64,000 bases of DNA. Origin: Octadecabacter algicola (GTDB lineage Bacteria; Pseudomonadota; Alphaproteobacteria; Rhodobacterales; Rhodobacteraceae). A model generated the notes under the pieces. It had not been told where the DNA came from and ran no database searches. It was given only the letters and a program-made list of their open reading frames with translations. Both the position numbers and the translations under genes were made by a program. Each line of letters opens with the position of its first letter. The first letter of the stretch is position 1. Shown in pieces: positions 52,462 to 61,156 of the stretch. The stretch lies in NCBI RefSeq assembly GCF_021532625.1, contig NZ_JAKGAR010000001.1:1-64000 (forward strand), in the 5' to 3' direction.

Positions 52462-52899
52462 TTAGTAGCTTGCGATGCGTGCGTTTGGTGCAATCATTGC
52501 GGCCGCCATCGCAGGGGGCTGAGCGACTGTGACTCCGTCCATCAACGAGTCTGCCTGCAGGCCTTTGCCGGGAAGGTAGATGGCGCAAACTTCGACTTTG
52601 GCGCCGGGCAGGGCGGCGATTTGGGTCAGCAGGCCTTTGGGGCTCATGTCGCGCGGTGGCTGCGGTGCTGTGGCGCTTTCGGGGGCGTCCTGAAGGGCGA
52701 TGTCACCAGCAGGGCCGCACAACATGATGTGAGGCGCAGCGCCTTGTTGGGCTGCCTGCATGGCGAGAACCATTGCCATCAATTGTGTCTGAGGTTCCGC
52801 TGCGGTCAGGATTGTGACCAGCGCGTCTGGTGCATCTTGGGCAAGGGCCGGACCTGTAAGTGACAGTGCGGAACACGCCGCGAGGAGGAGTTTCTTCAT
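52462..52899 (-). CDS. Periplasmic DsrE-like protein
   Basis: 145 residues with a signal peptide (MKKLLLAACSALSLTGPALAQ). The mature part has the DsrE/DsrF-like alternation of strands and helices (LVTILTAAEPQTQLMAMVLA, PHIMLCGPAGDIAL) and a Cys in EVCAIYLPGKGL where related proteins carry a conserved Cys. AAGGA lies eight bases before the ATG. It is last in the cyd gene order on this strand, 108 bases after cydX. A role in sulfur transfer or redox sensing is possible but unproven. Confidence 0.6.
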   Translation of the reverse strand: MKKLLLAACSALSLTGPALAQDAPDALVTILTAAEPQTQLMAMVLAMQAAQQGAAPHIMLCGPAGDIALQDAPESATAPQPPRDMSPKGLLTQIAALPGAKVEVCAIYLPGKGLQADSLMDGVTVAQPPAMAAAMIAPNARIASY

Positions 52900-53007
52900 T
52901 TCGAGTATCCTTTCGGGATAAGTAATATTTGGGCGGGTATTGGCGCGGGCCTCCTTTAAAGAGGGAACCCACGCCGGACCGAGGAGGAGGGGACGAACCC
53001 CGGTCGT

Positions 53008-53145
53008 TCAGTGGGTGTGATCACCCATGGGGCAGTCGCCCTCATCCGAGAAGCAAGCGTCGGTGCGCATCTCTAGCCAGATCGCATTCAAGACGGCGAA
53101 CATAGCGGCGAGGGGCAGCCCGAGTAGCCAAGCAAAATACCACAT
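53008..53145 (-). CDS. cydX: Cytochrome bd oxidase small subunit CydX
   Basis: 45 residues starting MWYFAWLLGLPLAAMFAVLN, the typical single membrane helix of CydX, with the conserved Trp-Tyr start and an acidic residue after the helix (WLEM). An AAGGAG site lies nine bases before the ATG. It lies 13 bases after cydB, as in other cydABX operons. CydX stabilises the bd oxidase. Its C-terminal tail (DACFSDEGDCPMGDHTH) has two Cys and two His, which is more than is usual for such a small subunit. Confidence 0.92.
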   Translation of the reverse strand: MWYFAWLLGLPLAAMFAVLNAIWLEMRTDACFSDEGDCPMGDHTH

Positions 53146-53158
53146 TTTGTTTTTCTCC

Positions 53159-54319
53159 TTAGTAAACGCTGTGAGAGTTTTCGGTGACGTCAGCTTCGGT
53201 GACTTTGCCCCAAAGCACTTTGTAGACCCATGCGGTGTACATCAGGATCAACGGCATGAAGATCGCCGTGGCCACCAGCATGATGAACAGTGTCTGGTGC
53301 GAGGACGATGCATCCCACACAGTCAGAGAGCTGTTTGGATCAATGGTGGACGGCAGGATGAACGGGAACATTGTCAGCCCAACGGATGAGATGATCCCGA
53401 AAATTCCGAGCTTCGACCACAACAGTGTTGAGACTTCGCGACCAGCCCGCAGCCCCATCACGGCAAAAGCGATGCCAACAAAGCCCGCAATCGGTGCAAT
53501 CGCGATCCATGGACGGATAGCATAGGCGGCCAGCCATGATCCATCACGGGTCACGTCCGAATAGAGCGGGTTCGACGGGCCATTTGCCGCCACTTCACCC
53601 AAGGCGAAACCGTCAATGCCAACCGCAAGCCACAGACCTGCAAGCGCATAACCCGCAGCCGCCACGAACCCGGCTTTGATGCCGATTGCACGGGCACGTT
53701 CAGCGACAGCGCCTTCGGACTTTAAGGAAAGCCATGCCGCACCGTGCATCAGCAACATGGAAAACGAAACCAAGCCAGCAAGCAGCGCGAAGGGGCGCAG
53801 GAGGCCAATGAATTTCATCGCGGCGTTACCGGGATACATCGGCATCAGGTCTTCGGTCAGGTAAAACGGCAGGCCCAAAAGGACGTTCCCAACGGCCACC
53901 CCGAAGAGGAGCGCAGGCACAGCACCACCGGCAAACAGCGCCCAATCCCAACGCGCGCGCCATTTAGGATCCTCGCGTTTGGAGCGGTATTTGAATGCCA
54001 CAGGGCGCACGATGAGCGCGGCAAGCACCACAAACATCGCCAGATACAGTCCGGAGAAGCTTACGGCATAAAGCGGGGGCCATGCGGCAAAGATCGCACC
54101 GCCGCCAAGGACGAACCAAACTTGGTTGCCTTCCCAAACAGGCCCAACAGTGTTGATCGCGATGCGGCGTTCAACGTCAGTTTTGGCGACGAATGGAAGC
54201 AAGGCGCCAACGCCCATGTCAAATCCATCCGTCAGAGCAAATCCGATCAGCAACACGCCTAAAAGCGCCCACCAGATCACACGAAGGATATCGTATTCGA
54301 TCAATTCAAAAAGGATCAT
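53159..54319 (-). CDS. cydB: Cytochrome bd ubiquinol oxidase subunit II
   Basis: 386 residues with about eight to nine hydrophobic helices. The N-terminus (MILFELIEYDILRVIWWALLG, then GFALTDGFDMGVGALLPF) is the CydB signature, and WEGNQVWFVLGGGAIFAAWP is the conserved second-helix region. ATG 54319 lies five bases after the cydA stop; a longer frame to 54400 would overlap cydA by many codons and is rejected. It forms the membrane oxidase with CydA and CydX. Confidence 0.96.
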   Translation of the reverse strand: MILFELIEYDILRVIWWALLGVLLIGFALTDGFDMGVGALLPFVAKTDVERRIAINTVGPVWEGNQVWFVLGGGAIFAAWPPLYAVSFSGLYLAMFVVLAALIVRPVAFKYRSKREDPKWRARWDWALFAGGAVPALLFGVAVGNVLLGLPFYLTEDLMPMYPGNAAMKFIGLLRPFALLAGLVSFSMLLMHGAAWLSLKSEGAVAERARAIGIKAGFVAAAGYALAGLWLAVGIDGFALGEVAANGPSNPLYSDVTRDGSWLAAYAIRPWIAIAPIAGFVGIAFAVMGLRAGREVSTLLWSKLGIFGIISSVGLTMFPFILPSTIDPNSSLTVWDASSSHQTLFIMLVATAIFMPLILMYTAWVYKVLWGKVTEADVTENSHSVY

Positions 54320-54324
54320 CGGTT

Positions 54325-55938
54325 TTACTCCGCAGGTTTGGTGTTGGAGGTCGGAATGTCGATCGCTGTACGAAGGCGTGCTTCGTGACGTTCCTGCCAT
54401 TCATTGGTTTCGTCCACGTCTTGGAATGGGCCTTTGCGGATATATTTCACCATTAGGCTCATCTCGATCACGAAGAGGACCGAATAGAAGATAAGGAAGC
54501 CTGCCAAAGTGATCAGCAGATCAGCAATGCTGAGGTGTGACGCGCTCATCGCGGTCGGTAGAACGCCATCCACTGTCCAAGGCTGCCTGCCGAACTCCGC
54601 TACAAACCACCCGAGTTCCGCTGCGATCCACGGGGTCGGGATGATGGCAACTGCTGCATAAAGTGACCAACGCGGGAACTGCATTTGCCGGAAAGAAGCC
54701 CGATAAAAGAAGTAGGCCATCACAGCGATAAAGCTAAAGCCAAGGCCAACCATAATACGGAACGCCCAGAACAGCGGTGCAACGCCAGGGACCGTATCGT
54801 CAGCAGCCATCTGGATTTGCTCTTCTGTCGCGTCGCGCGGATCGTCGACATAGCGTTTAAGCAGATATGAATAGCCGAGGTTTTCGGAGTGGGCCTCAAA
54901 CGTGTCGCGTACCGCTTGCGGTGTGGCGTCACGCTGTTCGCGAATGGTCATCAGCGCGTCATAAGCGATAAGGCCGTCGCGGATTCTGACTTCGGATTCT
55001 TCAACCAACTCGTTGATGCCGGGGATTTCAGTGGTCAGGCTGCGTGTGCCGATCAAACCCATGGCCCAAGGAATGTGCACGGCGTAGTGGGTTTCGCGCG
55101 CTTCTTGGTCCGGAAACCCGATCAACGTGAACGATGCAGGGGCCGGTTCCGTGTGCCACATCGCTTCGATCGCAGCGAGCTTCATGCGTTGTGTGTGGCT
55201 GGCCGAGTAGCCGGATTCATCACCAAGGACGACAACAGACAGGGCCGCAGCCAGTCCAAACGCGGAGGAAACAGCAATCGAACGGCGTGCGAGATCTTTG
55301 TGTTTGTTTTGGATAAGGTAAAGAGCAGACACGCCCAAAACGAAAACGGACGCAGTTACGTAACCCGCCGATACGGTGTGCACGAATTTGGCCTGGGCGA
55401 CTTCATTGAACAGAACCTCGAAGAACGAGGTCATTTCCATCCGCATGGTCTCGGGGTTGAACTCAGCGCCCACGGGGTTTTGCATCCAACCGTTGGCGAT
55501 CAGAATCCAGAGCGCGGAGAAGTTTGAGCCGATAGCAACAAGCCATGCGACTACCATGTGCTGGACCTTGCTGAGTTTGTCCCAACCAAAGAAGAACAAT
55601 CCCACAAAGGTTGCCTCTAGGAAGAACGCCATCAAGCCTTCGATGGCGAGGGGCGCCCCGAAGATGTCACCGACATAGTGGCTGTAATAGCTCCAGTTCA
55701 TGCCGAACTGGAATTCCATCGTGATGCCGGTTGCGACACCGATCGCAAAGTTGATGCCAAACAGCGTGCCCCAAAATTTAGTCATCTGACGCCAGATGGG
55801 GCGGTTCGTCATGACATATACGGTTTCCATGATCGCAACGAGGATCGACAGACCTAACGTCAGCGGCACGAAGAGAAAGTGATACATGGCTGTAAACGCG
55901 AATTGCATGCGCGACAGCTCGACCAGTCCGATCTCCAT
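54325..55938 (-). CDS. cydA: Cytochrome bd ubiquinol oxidase subunit I
   Basis: 537 residues, with the haem ligand His near residue 20 (AMYHFLFVPLTLGL), the second His in FVHTVSAGYVTA, the Glu pair in FFLEATFVGLFFFGW, and GRQPWTVDGVLPT. The quinol-binding Q-loop (GDESGYSASHTQRMKLAAIEAMW) is of the long type. The enzyme oxidises ubiquinol with very high oxygen affinity and resists NO and sulfide. AAGGAG lies eight bases before the ATG. It has its own promoter region of 140 bases after cydC, with an FNR-like box at 56019-56032. Confidence 0.97.
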   Translation of the reverse strand: MEIGLVELSRMQFAFTAMYHFLFVPLTLGLSILVAIMETVYVMTNRPIWRQMTKFWGTLFGINFAIGVATGITMEFQFGMNWSYYSHYVGDIFGAPLAIEGLMAFFLEATFVGLFFFGWDKLSKVQHMVVAWLVAIGSNFSALWILIANGWMQNPVGAEFNPETMRMEMTSFFEVLFNEVAQAKFVHTVSAGYVTASVFVLGVSALYLIQNKHKDLARRSIAVSSAFGLAAALSVVVLGDESGYSASHTQRMKLAAIEAMWHTEPAPASFTLIGFPDQEARETHYAVHIPWAMGLIGTRSLTTEIPGINELVEESEVRIRDGLIAYDALMTIREQRDATPQAVRDTFEAHSENLGYSYLLKRYVDDPRDATEEQIQMAADDTVPGVAPLFWAFRIMVGLGFSFIAVMAYFFYRASFRQMQFPRWSLYAAVAIIPTPWIAAELGWFVAEFGRQPWTVDGVLPTAMSASHLSIADLLITLAGFLIFYSVLFVIEMSLMVKYIRKGPFQDVDETNEWQERHEARLRTAIDIPTSNTKPAE

Positions 55939-56018
55939 GAGAAGGCTCCTTGAATGATTTAAATGCGCATCAGGGATGCGGATTAAATTTCAAGTATGCC
56001 GATTCTGATTTGCATTAT

Positions 56019-56032
56019 TTGATCTGTGTCAA
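56019..56032. promoter_or_regulatory. FNR/CRP-type box upstream of cydA
   Basis: TTGATCTGTGTCAA differs from the FNR consensus TTGAT-N4-ATCAA at one base. It is centred about 87 bases before the cydA start codon in the cydC-cydA gap, a fitting place for oxygen-responsive activation. Confidence 0.65.
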
Positions 56033-56078
56033 AAACTTGTATTTCAGATGTAGATTATTTCGGTATTTCCGCGACGTC

Positions 56079-57725
56079 CTATGTGACGCGTACAATTTTA
56101 TCCGCAAATGCCACTTCTTCTGGTCGGTGTGCGGCGATCAGAAACGCCGCATTTGGTAGGGCCCGACGCAGTCCTTCCAACACGGTTTTCGCCAGCGGCG
56201 GATCAAGCCCTTCTGTTGGTTCGTCCAACAAAAGAAGTGCGGGTTTGCGCAAAATCGCGCGGGCAAGAACAAGTCGGCGTGCTTCGCCGCCCGACAAACC
56301 CAGCCCTCGAAACCCGAGGCGACTGTCCAAGCCACCTTTGGAGCGGACCACACCCGCAAGCTGCGCAGCGTCCAACGCCGCCCAAAGATCCGCGTCCGAC
56401 GCAGCAGGGGCGGCCAGTCGAAGATTTTCCGCGATTGTCCCAGCGACCAATGCATGGCGTTGAGGAACCATCGCAACGCTGCGTGTCAGGGCCGCATTGG
56501 GAACAAGATGAGAGGCTGATCCTCTGTAAGACAGTTTGCCAACGCTCGGTGCGATTTGCCCTGCGGCCATCAGTAAAATCGTGGATTTTCCGCTGCCACT
56601 GCGACCAGTCAATGCAACGGTTTCACCGGACCCCACGCGAAAGCTCAGAGGCGCGAATAACGGGGGGGCGGATGGCTCTCGTGTGGCCACAAGCGCTTCA
56701 GCGATAAGGGGGCCATCCGTGCCGTCGACCATCTCTTCGGATGGTACAACATCAGCGTTTTCCAGAAGGGGCATGACGCGCTTTGCGGCGGACCTCATCT
56801 GCCCAATCTCCGCCAACGCTCGGCGGACGGGGGCCACCGCCTCAGAAAGTGCGAGCGCGGCAAACACGCCAATCGCCGCCTGTGCGGCGCTGATAGAACC
56901 CGATTGAGTAAGCGATGCACCAATCGCAAGTGAAACTGCGACAACACTCCAGCCCATCACCTCAAGACAGAAACCGGTTTGGCGTTCTATCCTTTCAACA
57001 GCGTTCTGACCAAGCGATTGGTAAGAGATGGCCATACCAATGCTCTCTTGTGCATGCCGGATCCGACCAAAAGCGACCAGTTCTTCGCGCACGGTAATTA
57101 GGTCAATGACGCGGCTTCGCAGCGCCTGCATCCCTGCTTCGTTTCTGCGTGACGGGCGCTGTGCCAGCGACTGTCCCACGAGGAAGACAAAAGTTGGTCC
57201 AAACCCGTATCCAATTAGGATCACTAACGCGATGGCGGGATCGACAAGCAGCCCAACGGCGATCGCCGTAAATGCGATGACAGCCAAGCCCGCGATCCCA
57301 GGGATCAGCAGCCGGAGTGCCAACCCGTCAAGTGCGTCGATGTCAGCGGTAACTCGGTTCAAAAACACGCTCGCGCGGAGGCGTTCCAGATGTCGGTAAG
57401 GGGCGTGAAGGACGCCGTTTAAGAGGCGAATGCGAAGGTTCGATAAGGCACGCAGGGTCGCGTCATGGGTGGTTAGGCGTTCGCCGTAACGGGCCACTGT
57501 GCGGCCCAGTGCCAGAAACCGAACCATGGCGGAGGGGCCAAAGACGTTAAACACGGTCCCCAACCCGATCAAACCCGCCGCCGCCGCCGCAGTGATGAAC
57601 CAACCGGACAGCGACAGAAGTGTAATCCCCATTATGAGCACGGTGAGGGACAAGGCCATGCCCTGCGCGAAAGCCTTCTTTTCACCGTTGAGCAGGAGAA
57701 GCGCCAGTTTCAAAAGATTTTTCAT
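56079..57725 (-). CDS. cydC: ABC transporter CydC (thiol exporter needed for bd oxidase assembly)
   Basis: 548 residues: six-helix exporter domain first (MALSLTVLIMGITLLSLSGWF at the start), then the ATPase domain with Walker A GRSGSGKST near 372, signature LSGGEARRLVLARA and Walker B LLLLDEPTEGLDP. With CydD it exports cysteine or glutathione to the periplasm, which is needed for haem insertion into bd oxidase. The start overlaps the cydD stop by four bases (ATGA). Confidence 0.93.
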   Translation of the reverse strand: MKNLLKLALLLLNGEKKAFAQGMALSLTVLIMGITLLSLSGWFITAAAAAGLIGLGTVFNVFGPSAMVRFLALGRTVARYGERLTTHDATLRALSNLRIRLLNGVLHAPYRHLERLRASVFLNRVTADIDALDGLALRLLIPGIAGLAVIAFTAIAVGLLVDPAIALVILIGYGFGPTFVFLVGQSLAQRPSRRNEAGMQALRSRVIDLITVREELVAFGRIRHAQESIGMAISYQSLGQNAVERIERQTGFCLEVMGWSVVAVSLAIGASLTQSGSISAAQAAIGVFAALALSEAVAPVRRALAEIGQMRSAAKRVMPLLENADVVPSEEMVDGTDGPLIAEALVATREPSAPPLFAPLSFRVGSGETVALTGRSGSGKSTILLMAAGQIAPSVGKLSYRGSASHLVPNAALTRSVAMVPQRHALVAGTIAENLRLAAPAASDADLWAALDAAQLAGVVRSKGGLDSRLGFRGLGLSGGEARRLVLARAILRKPALLLLDEPTEGLDPPLAKTVLEGLRRALPNAAFLIAAHRPEEVAFADKIVRVT

Positions 57726-59353
57726 GCAATTGCCCCCAGGTCAATGTGTCGCTGGAGTCTGGAAACCAACCTTGAATCATGGGTGGCTGCGATCAATGTT
57801 CCGCCCTGCGCGACGTAGGCCAAAAGTCCGTCAATAATGTCGTGCGCGGTGTCCGCATCCAAATCCGCCGTTGGTTCATCCGCAAAGACAATGCTTGGTT
57901 GTTGATGCAATGCGCGGGCCAACATCACGCGCCGCGCTTCTCCGCCAGATAGTCCTGCGCCTGTCTCGCCCAATGGGGTGCTTTCTTTGGCGGGAAGGGT
58001 GGCGATGATCGGAGTCACCCGCGTGGCATCCAATACATCTTTGTCCAGTACTTGTCCGAATCCGATGTTCTGGCGCAGGGATTGCCCCAAGAAACGCGGC
58101 GCTTGGGGCATCCATCCAAGCGAGGAACGCCACGCATCTGCGGTTGTGTCGTCCAACGTCGACCCGCTGATAAGCACGTCACCGGTTTCCAGCCGTTCAA
58201 GACCCGCAAGCACCCGAAGCAAGGTTGTCTTGCCGACTCCGCTGGGTCCGGTCACCGCGATGCTATCACCGGGATGGATGTCGAAATCTGGATATTCAAG
58301 CGTGCGGTCATCACGCTGAACTGTCAGGTTGCGCACTGATAGCCTTAAGAACGGCAAAGGTTTGGCGCTGGCTCCTGTGCCCAGAAGGGCGGGGCGGTTC
58401 TCGCTGCGCCACGTTTCGATTTCGTCCTGTACTGCATCCGCAGCCGATTTGTCGTGCCATGCCGCCGCCAGTTCGCGGAGAGGTTGGAAGTAATCAGGCG
58501 CCAAAAGCAAAAGATAAATTCCTGCAAAAGGCGTCAAAGGTTGGCCCCAACTGCCCCACGAAAGTTCCCCCAAAAGTGCAAAACCCACCCAAACAGCGAT
58601 CATGGCAACACCAAGCGCCGAGAAAAGTTCCAGAACAGTCGAGGACAGAAACGCAACGCGCAAAACTGCCATTGTGCGTTCCCGAAGCGAATTGGAAACG
58701 GTGCCAAAGCCGTCAATTACCTGTGGGCCAGCGCCGATCAATTTCAGGTCTGAAAGGGCGGCTAGCCGATCTGCCAACAGGTCGTTAAGTGACCCGATTT
58801 CGACCATCTGGCGCGCGCTCGCTTCTTTGGCGGCCCAGCCTATCAAAGCCATGAACAGCGGGATCAACGGGCCTGCCGCAAACAGCACAATCGCAGCAGC
58901 CCAACTGTACCAAGCCGTAATGATCAAGATGACAATCGGGACGACCATCACCCGCGCACGTGCTGGTTTGTACCTAAGAAGATAGGGGCGCAATGCTTCG
59001 AGTTTTTCGGTCGCCAGTGCTGCGATGGCTCCGCCGCCGCCAAAGGCAGATGGCGTCGCAGTTGCGGTTTCGACAGCGATGAGGTTAGCGCGGAGCGATT
59101 GGATCTCGGCCTCGGCTGTGGCACTAAGGTAAACTTGCGCCATATAGTTGAGCGCTGAGCGGATAAGGCCAAGGCCCAAAAGGGCCGCGCCCATCGACCA
59201 TACCGCCACTGATGTTCCGACAAGCAACGATGACAAAACCCGAGCAATGACCAAAGCCTGCATCAACCAAATTAGGCTTGCGGCAACAGCCAGCGCGTCG
59301 CCAATCCGACTATGTCGATGTGGCGTTTCTGTCGGGGTCTGCTTGTGAGTCAT
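57722..59353 (-). CDS. cydD: ABC transporter CydD (thiol exporter needed for bd oxidase assembly)
   Basis: 543 residues from ATG 59353, which has AAGGAAG ten bases upstream; a frame to 59458 adds residues not expected in the family. Exporter membrane domain, then Walker A GPSGVGKTT near 375, LSGGEARRVMLARA and VFADEPTADLD. It pairs with CydC and is first in the minus-strand cyd order. The promoter region is shared with the divergent NsrR-type regulator gene. Confidence 0.93.
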   Translation of the reverse strand: MTHKQTPTETPHRHSRIGDALAVAASLIWLMQALVIARVLSSLLVGTSVAVWSMGAALLGLGLIRSALNYMAQVYLSATAEAEIQSLRANLIAVETATATPSAFGGGGAIAALATEKLEALRPYLLRYKPARARVMVVPIVILIITAWYSWAAAIVLFAAGPLIPLFMALIGWAAKEASARQMVEIGSLNDLLADRLAALSDLKLIGAGPQVIDGFGTVSNSLRERTMAVLRVAFLSSTVLELFSALGVAMIAVWVGFALLGELSWGSWGQPLTPFAGIYLLLLAPDYFQPLRELAAAWHDKSAADAVQDEIETWRSENRPALLGTGASAKPLPFLRLSVRNLTVQRDDRTLEYPDFDIHPGDSIAVTGPSGVGKTTLLRVLAGLERLETGDVLISGSTLDDTTADAWRSSLGWMPQAPRFLGQSLRQNIGFGQVLDKDVLDATRVTPIIATLPAKESTPLGETGAGLSGGEARRVMLARALHQQPSIVFADEPTADLDADTAHDIIDGLLAYVAQGGTLIAATHDSRLVSRLQRHIDLGAIA

Positions 59354-59408
59354 GTGTTTGGGCTTCCTTGTGTTGAAAGCTGTGTAGGGCAATTTTTGTG
59401 GGCCAAAT

Positions 59409-59422
59409 GTGATCTGGATCAA
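59409..59422. promoter_or_regulatory. FNR/CRP-type box between cydD and the NsrR-type gene
   Basis: GTGATCTGGATCAA differs from TTGAT-N4-ATCAA at the first base only. It lies midway in the 120-base divergent gap, 56 bases from the cydD start and 52 from the regulator start. Confidence 0.65.
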
Positions 59423-59473
59423 AGAAACCGGTATCTGTGATGTGAAATATTGCTTCAAAGGGAAGGAATCTAG

Positions 59474-59950
59474 ATGCGTCTGACGACACGAACCAATCTT
59501 GCCGCCCGAACGTTGATGTTTTGTGCTGTTAATGACCGCAATCTTGTTCGGACGTCCGACATTGCTGAGCGCTGTAATTCATCGACCAATCATGTCGCGC
59601 GGGTGGTCCAGAATCTCCAAGCCGAAGGTTTTGTCGTTACGGTGCGCGGTCGGACAGGAGGCATTCGACTGGCCAAACGGCCAGATCAGATTTCAATTGG
59701 TGCTGTCTTTCGGGTCTTTGAAACCGAAATCCCGTTTGCTGAGTGTTTTGACAAGGAACGAAACACTTGCCCGCTGGCAATAACATGTCGGCTGCGATCC
59801 TACGTCGCACGCGCGCTTGAGGCGTTTTATCACGAGCTCGATTTAGTGACGCTCGACGATCTGGTGCGCGGAAACTGCGGGTTGGTCGACTTACTGGCCA
59901 TGCAGCCAAAGCTATCGGTTGAATGCACGAAAGATTCGATTGGTGCCTAG
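59474..59950 (+). CDS. nsrR: Rrf2-family iron-sulfur regulator, NsrR-like
   Basis: 158 residues. The N-terminal winged helix (MRLTTRTNLAARTLMFCA, SDIAERCNSSTNHVARVVQNL) is of the Rrf2 type. Cys91, Cys99 and Cys105 (AECFDKERNTCPLAITC) match the spacing of the cluster ligands of NsrR, the NO sensor. Divergence from cydDC suggests that it controls bd oxidase assembly and perhaps cydAB in response to NO. IscR or RirA are less likely by the Cys pattern. It overlaps the convergent arsR-type gene by four bases. Confidence 0.83.
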   Translation: MRLTTRTNLAARTLMFCAVNDRNLVRTSDIAERCNSSTNHVARVVQNLQAEGFVVTVRGRTGGIRLAKRPDQISIGAVFRVFETEIPFAECFDKERNTCPLAITCRLRSYVARALEAFYHELDLVTLDDLVRGNCGLVDLLAMQPKLSVECTKDSIGA

Positions 59951-60264
59951 GGGCAGAGGGTTATTTTGCAGTCGTCTAATTGCCCACTGCAACAATCGGC
60001 GATCAAAAATTGGACCAGTTCATTGATATTCGCCAGATTTGCGGCGTAGTGGATTTCGCGTTGATGGCGGGTCGCCGTCAGCACGCCCGCACGTTTCAGG
60101 ATCGACAGATGACCGGACAACGTGGACGGCTTTGCGCCCAATTGGCGCGATATTTCCATCGCTGGCAACCCCTTTGGACCCGCACGCACGAGAAGACGAA
60201 ACGCATCCAATCGGGAGGGGTGGGCGAGGGCGGAGAAGGCTTCTATTGCGTTGGCTTGATCCAT
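59947..60264 (-). CDS. ArsR-family transcriptional regulator
   Basis: 105 residues with the ArsR winged helix (FSALAHPSRLDAFRLLVRAG, AMEISRQLGAKPSTLSGHLSIL, REIHYAAN). The C-terminal tail carries four Cys (DCCSGQ, DDC, TLC), a plausible arsenite or metal site. It is divergent from arsH, which it probably represses. Gap to the arsH start is about 124 bases. Confidence 0.88.
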   Translation of the reverse strand: MDQANAIEAFSALAHPSRLDAFRLLVRAGPKGLPAMEISRQLGAKPSTLSGHLSILKRAGVLTATRHQREIHYAANLANINELVQFLIADCCSGQLDDCKITLCP

Positions 60265-60388
60265 ATTTCGTTAATACCCGAAATAACGAATCTTGACAAG
60301 CTTAGGCGACTCCACTTAGGTCACTGTCAATTCGGTGTTTGCCGAAATGAATGGACGGCTGAACTGCCACAAACGGAAAGATACCCTG

Positions 60389-61093
60389 ATGACCGATACC
60401 CCTAACGTCGTAGAAGACCACTTTCGCACCACGGACACTGATCGTTTGTTTGCCCCTGATGATCTGATCCATGCGCCTCGCATTTTGCTGCTTTATGGAT
60501 CACTTCGGGATCGCTCGTTCAGTCGTTTGATGACCGAAGAGGCGGCGCGCATTTTAGGTCGTCTGGGCGCCGAAACAAAGACGTTTAACCCAAGCGGGTT
60601 GCCGTTGCCCGACGACACCGATGCCGATCACCCAAAAGTGCAAGAACTTCGCGAGCTGGTGAACTGGAGCGAAGGCATGGTCTGGTGTTCACCAGAACGC
60701 CACGGGGCGATGACAGGGATTATGAAAATCCAGATCGATTGGATTCCACTATCGATGGGGGCTGTCCGTCCAACCCAAGGCAAGACGCTTGCGGTTATGC
60801 AGGTGAACGGCGGTTCGCAAAGTTTCAATGCGGTAAACCAGCTGCGGATTTTGGGGCGGTGGATGCGGTTGCTGACGATCCCGAACCAGTCTTCAACGCC
60901 CAAGGCTTTCTTGGAGTTTGACGACAATGACCGCATGAAACCCTCAGGCAACTACGATCGCGTGGTTGATGTCATGGAAGAGCTGGTAAAATTTACTCTG
61001 CTGACCCGTGGGCGCGCCGATTATCTGGTTGAACGCTACAGTGAACGCAAAGAAAGCGGTGAAGAGCTAATCAAACGGGTGAACCAAAAGTAG
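60389..61093 (+). CDS. arsH: Arsenic resistance protein ArsH (NADPH-dependent FMN reductase)
   Basis: 234 residues from ATG 60389, with GGAAAG eight bases upstream; the frame is open to 60335 without a ribosome-binding site. The flavodoxin-like motif [15 protein letters not shown] near 33-47, [15 protein letters not shown] and the ending characteristic of ArsH are present. ArsH oxidises trivalent organoarsenicals or reduces other oxidants with NADPH. No arsenite pump or arsenate reductase is in the window, so resistance would depend on genes elsewhere. Confidence 0.93.
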   Translation: MTDTPNVVEDHFRTTDTDRLFAPDDLIHAPRILLLYGSLRDRSFSRLMTEEAARILGRLGAETKTFNPSGLPLPDDTDADHPKVQELRELVNWSEGMVWCSPERHGAMTGIMKIQIDWIPLSMGAVRPTQGKTLAVMQVNGGSQSFNAVNQLRILGRWMRLLTIPNQSSTPKAFLEFDDNDRMKPSGNYDRVVDVMEELVKFTLLTRGRADYLVERYSERKESGEELIKRVNQK

Positions 61094-61156
61094 GACTGGC
61101 TGATTGGATTTCTCCAGCTAAAGTCAGGGCAACAGTTCTGATCGAAGGTAAGCGAC

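Noticed and set aside
53159-54400. Longer cydB beginning at 54400
   Set aside because: The extra 27 residues would overlap the end of cydA and do not look like CydB; MILFELIEYD at 54319 is the normal start.
54889-55527. 212-codon open frame opposite cydA
   Set aside because: Antisense shadow of a conserved gene; composition and content do not look like a real protein.
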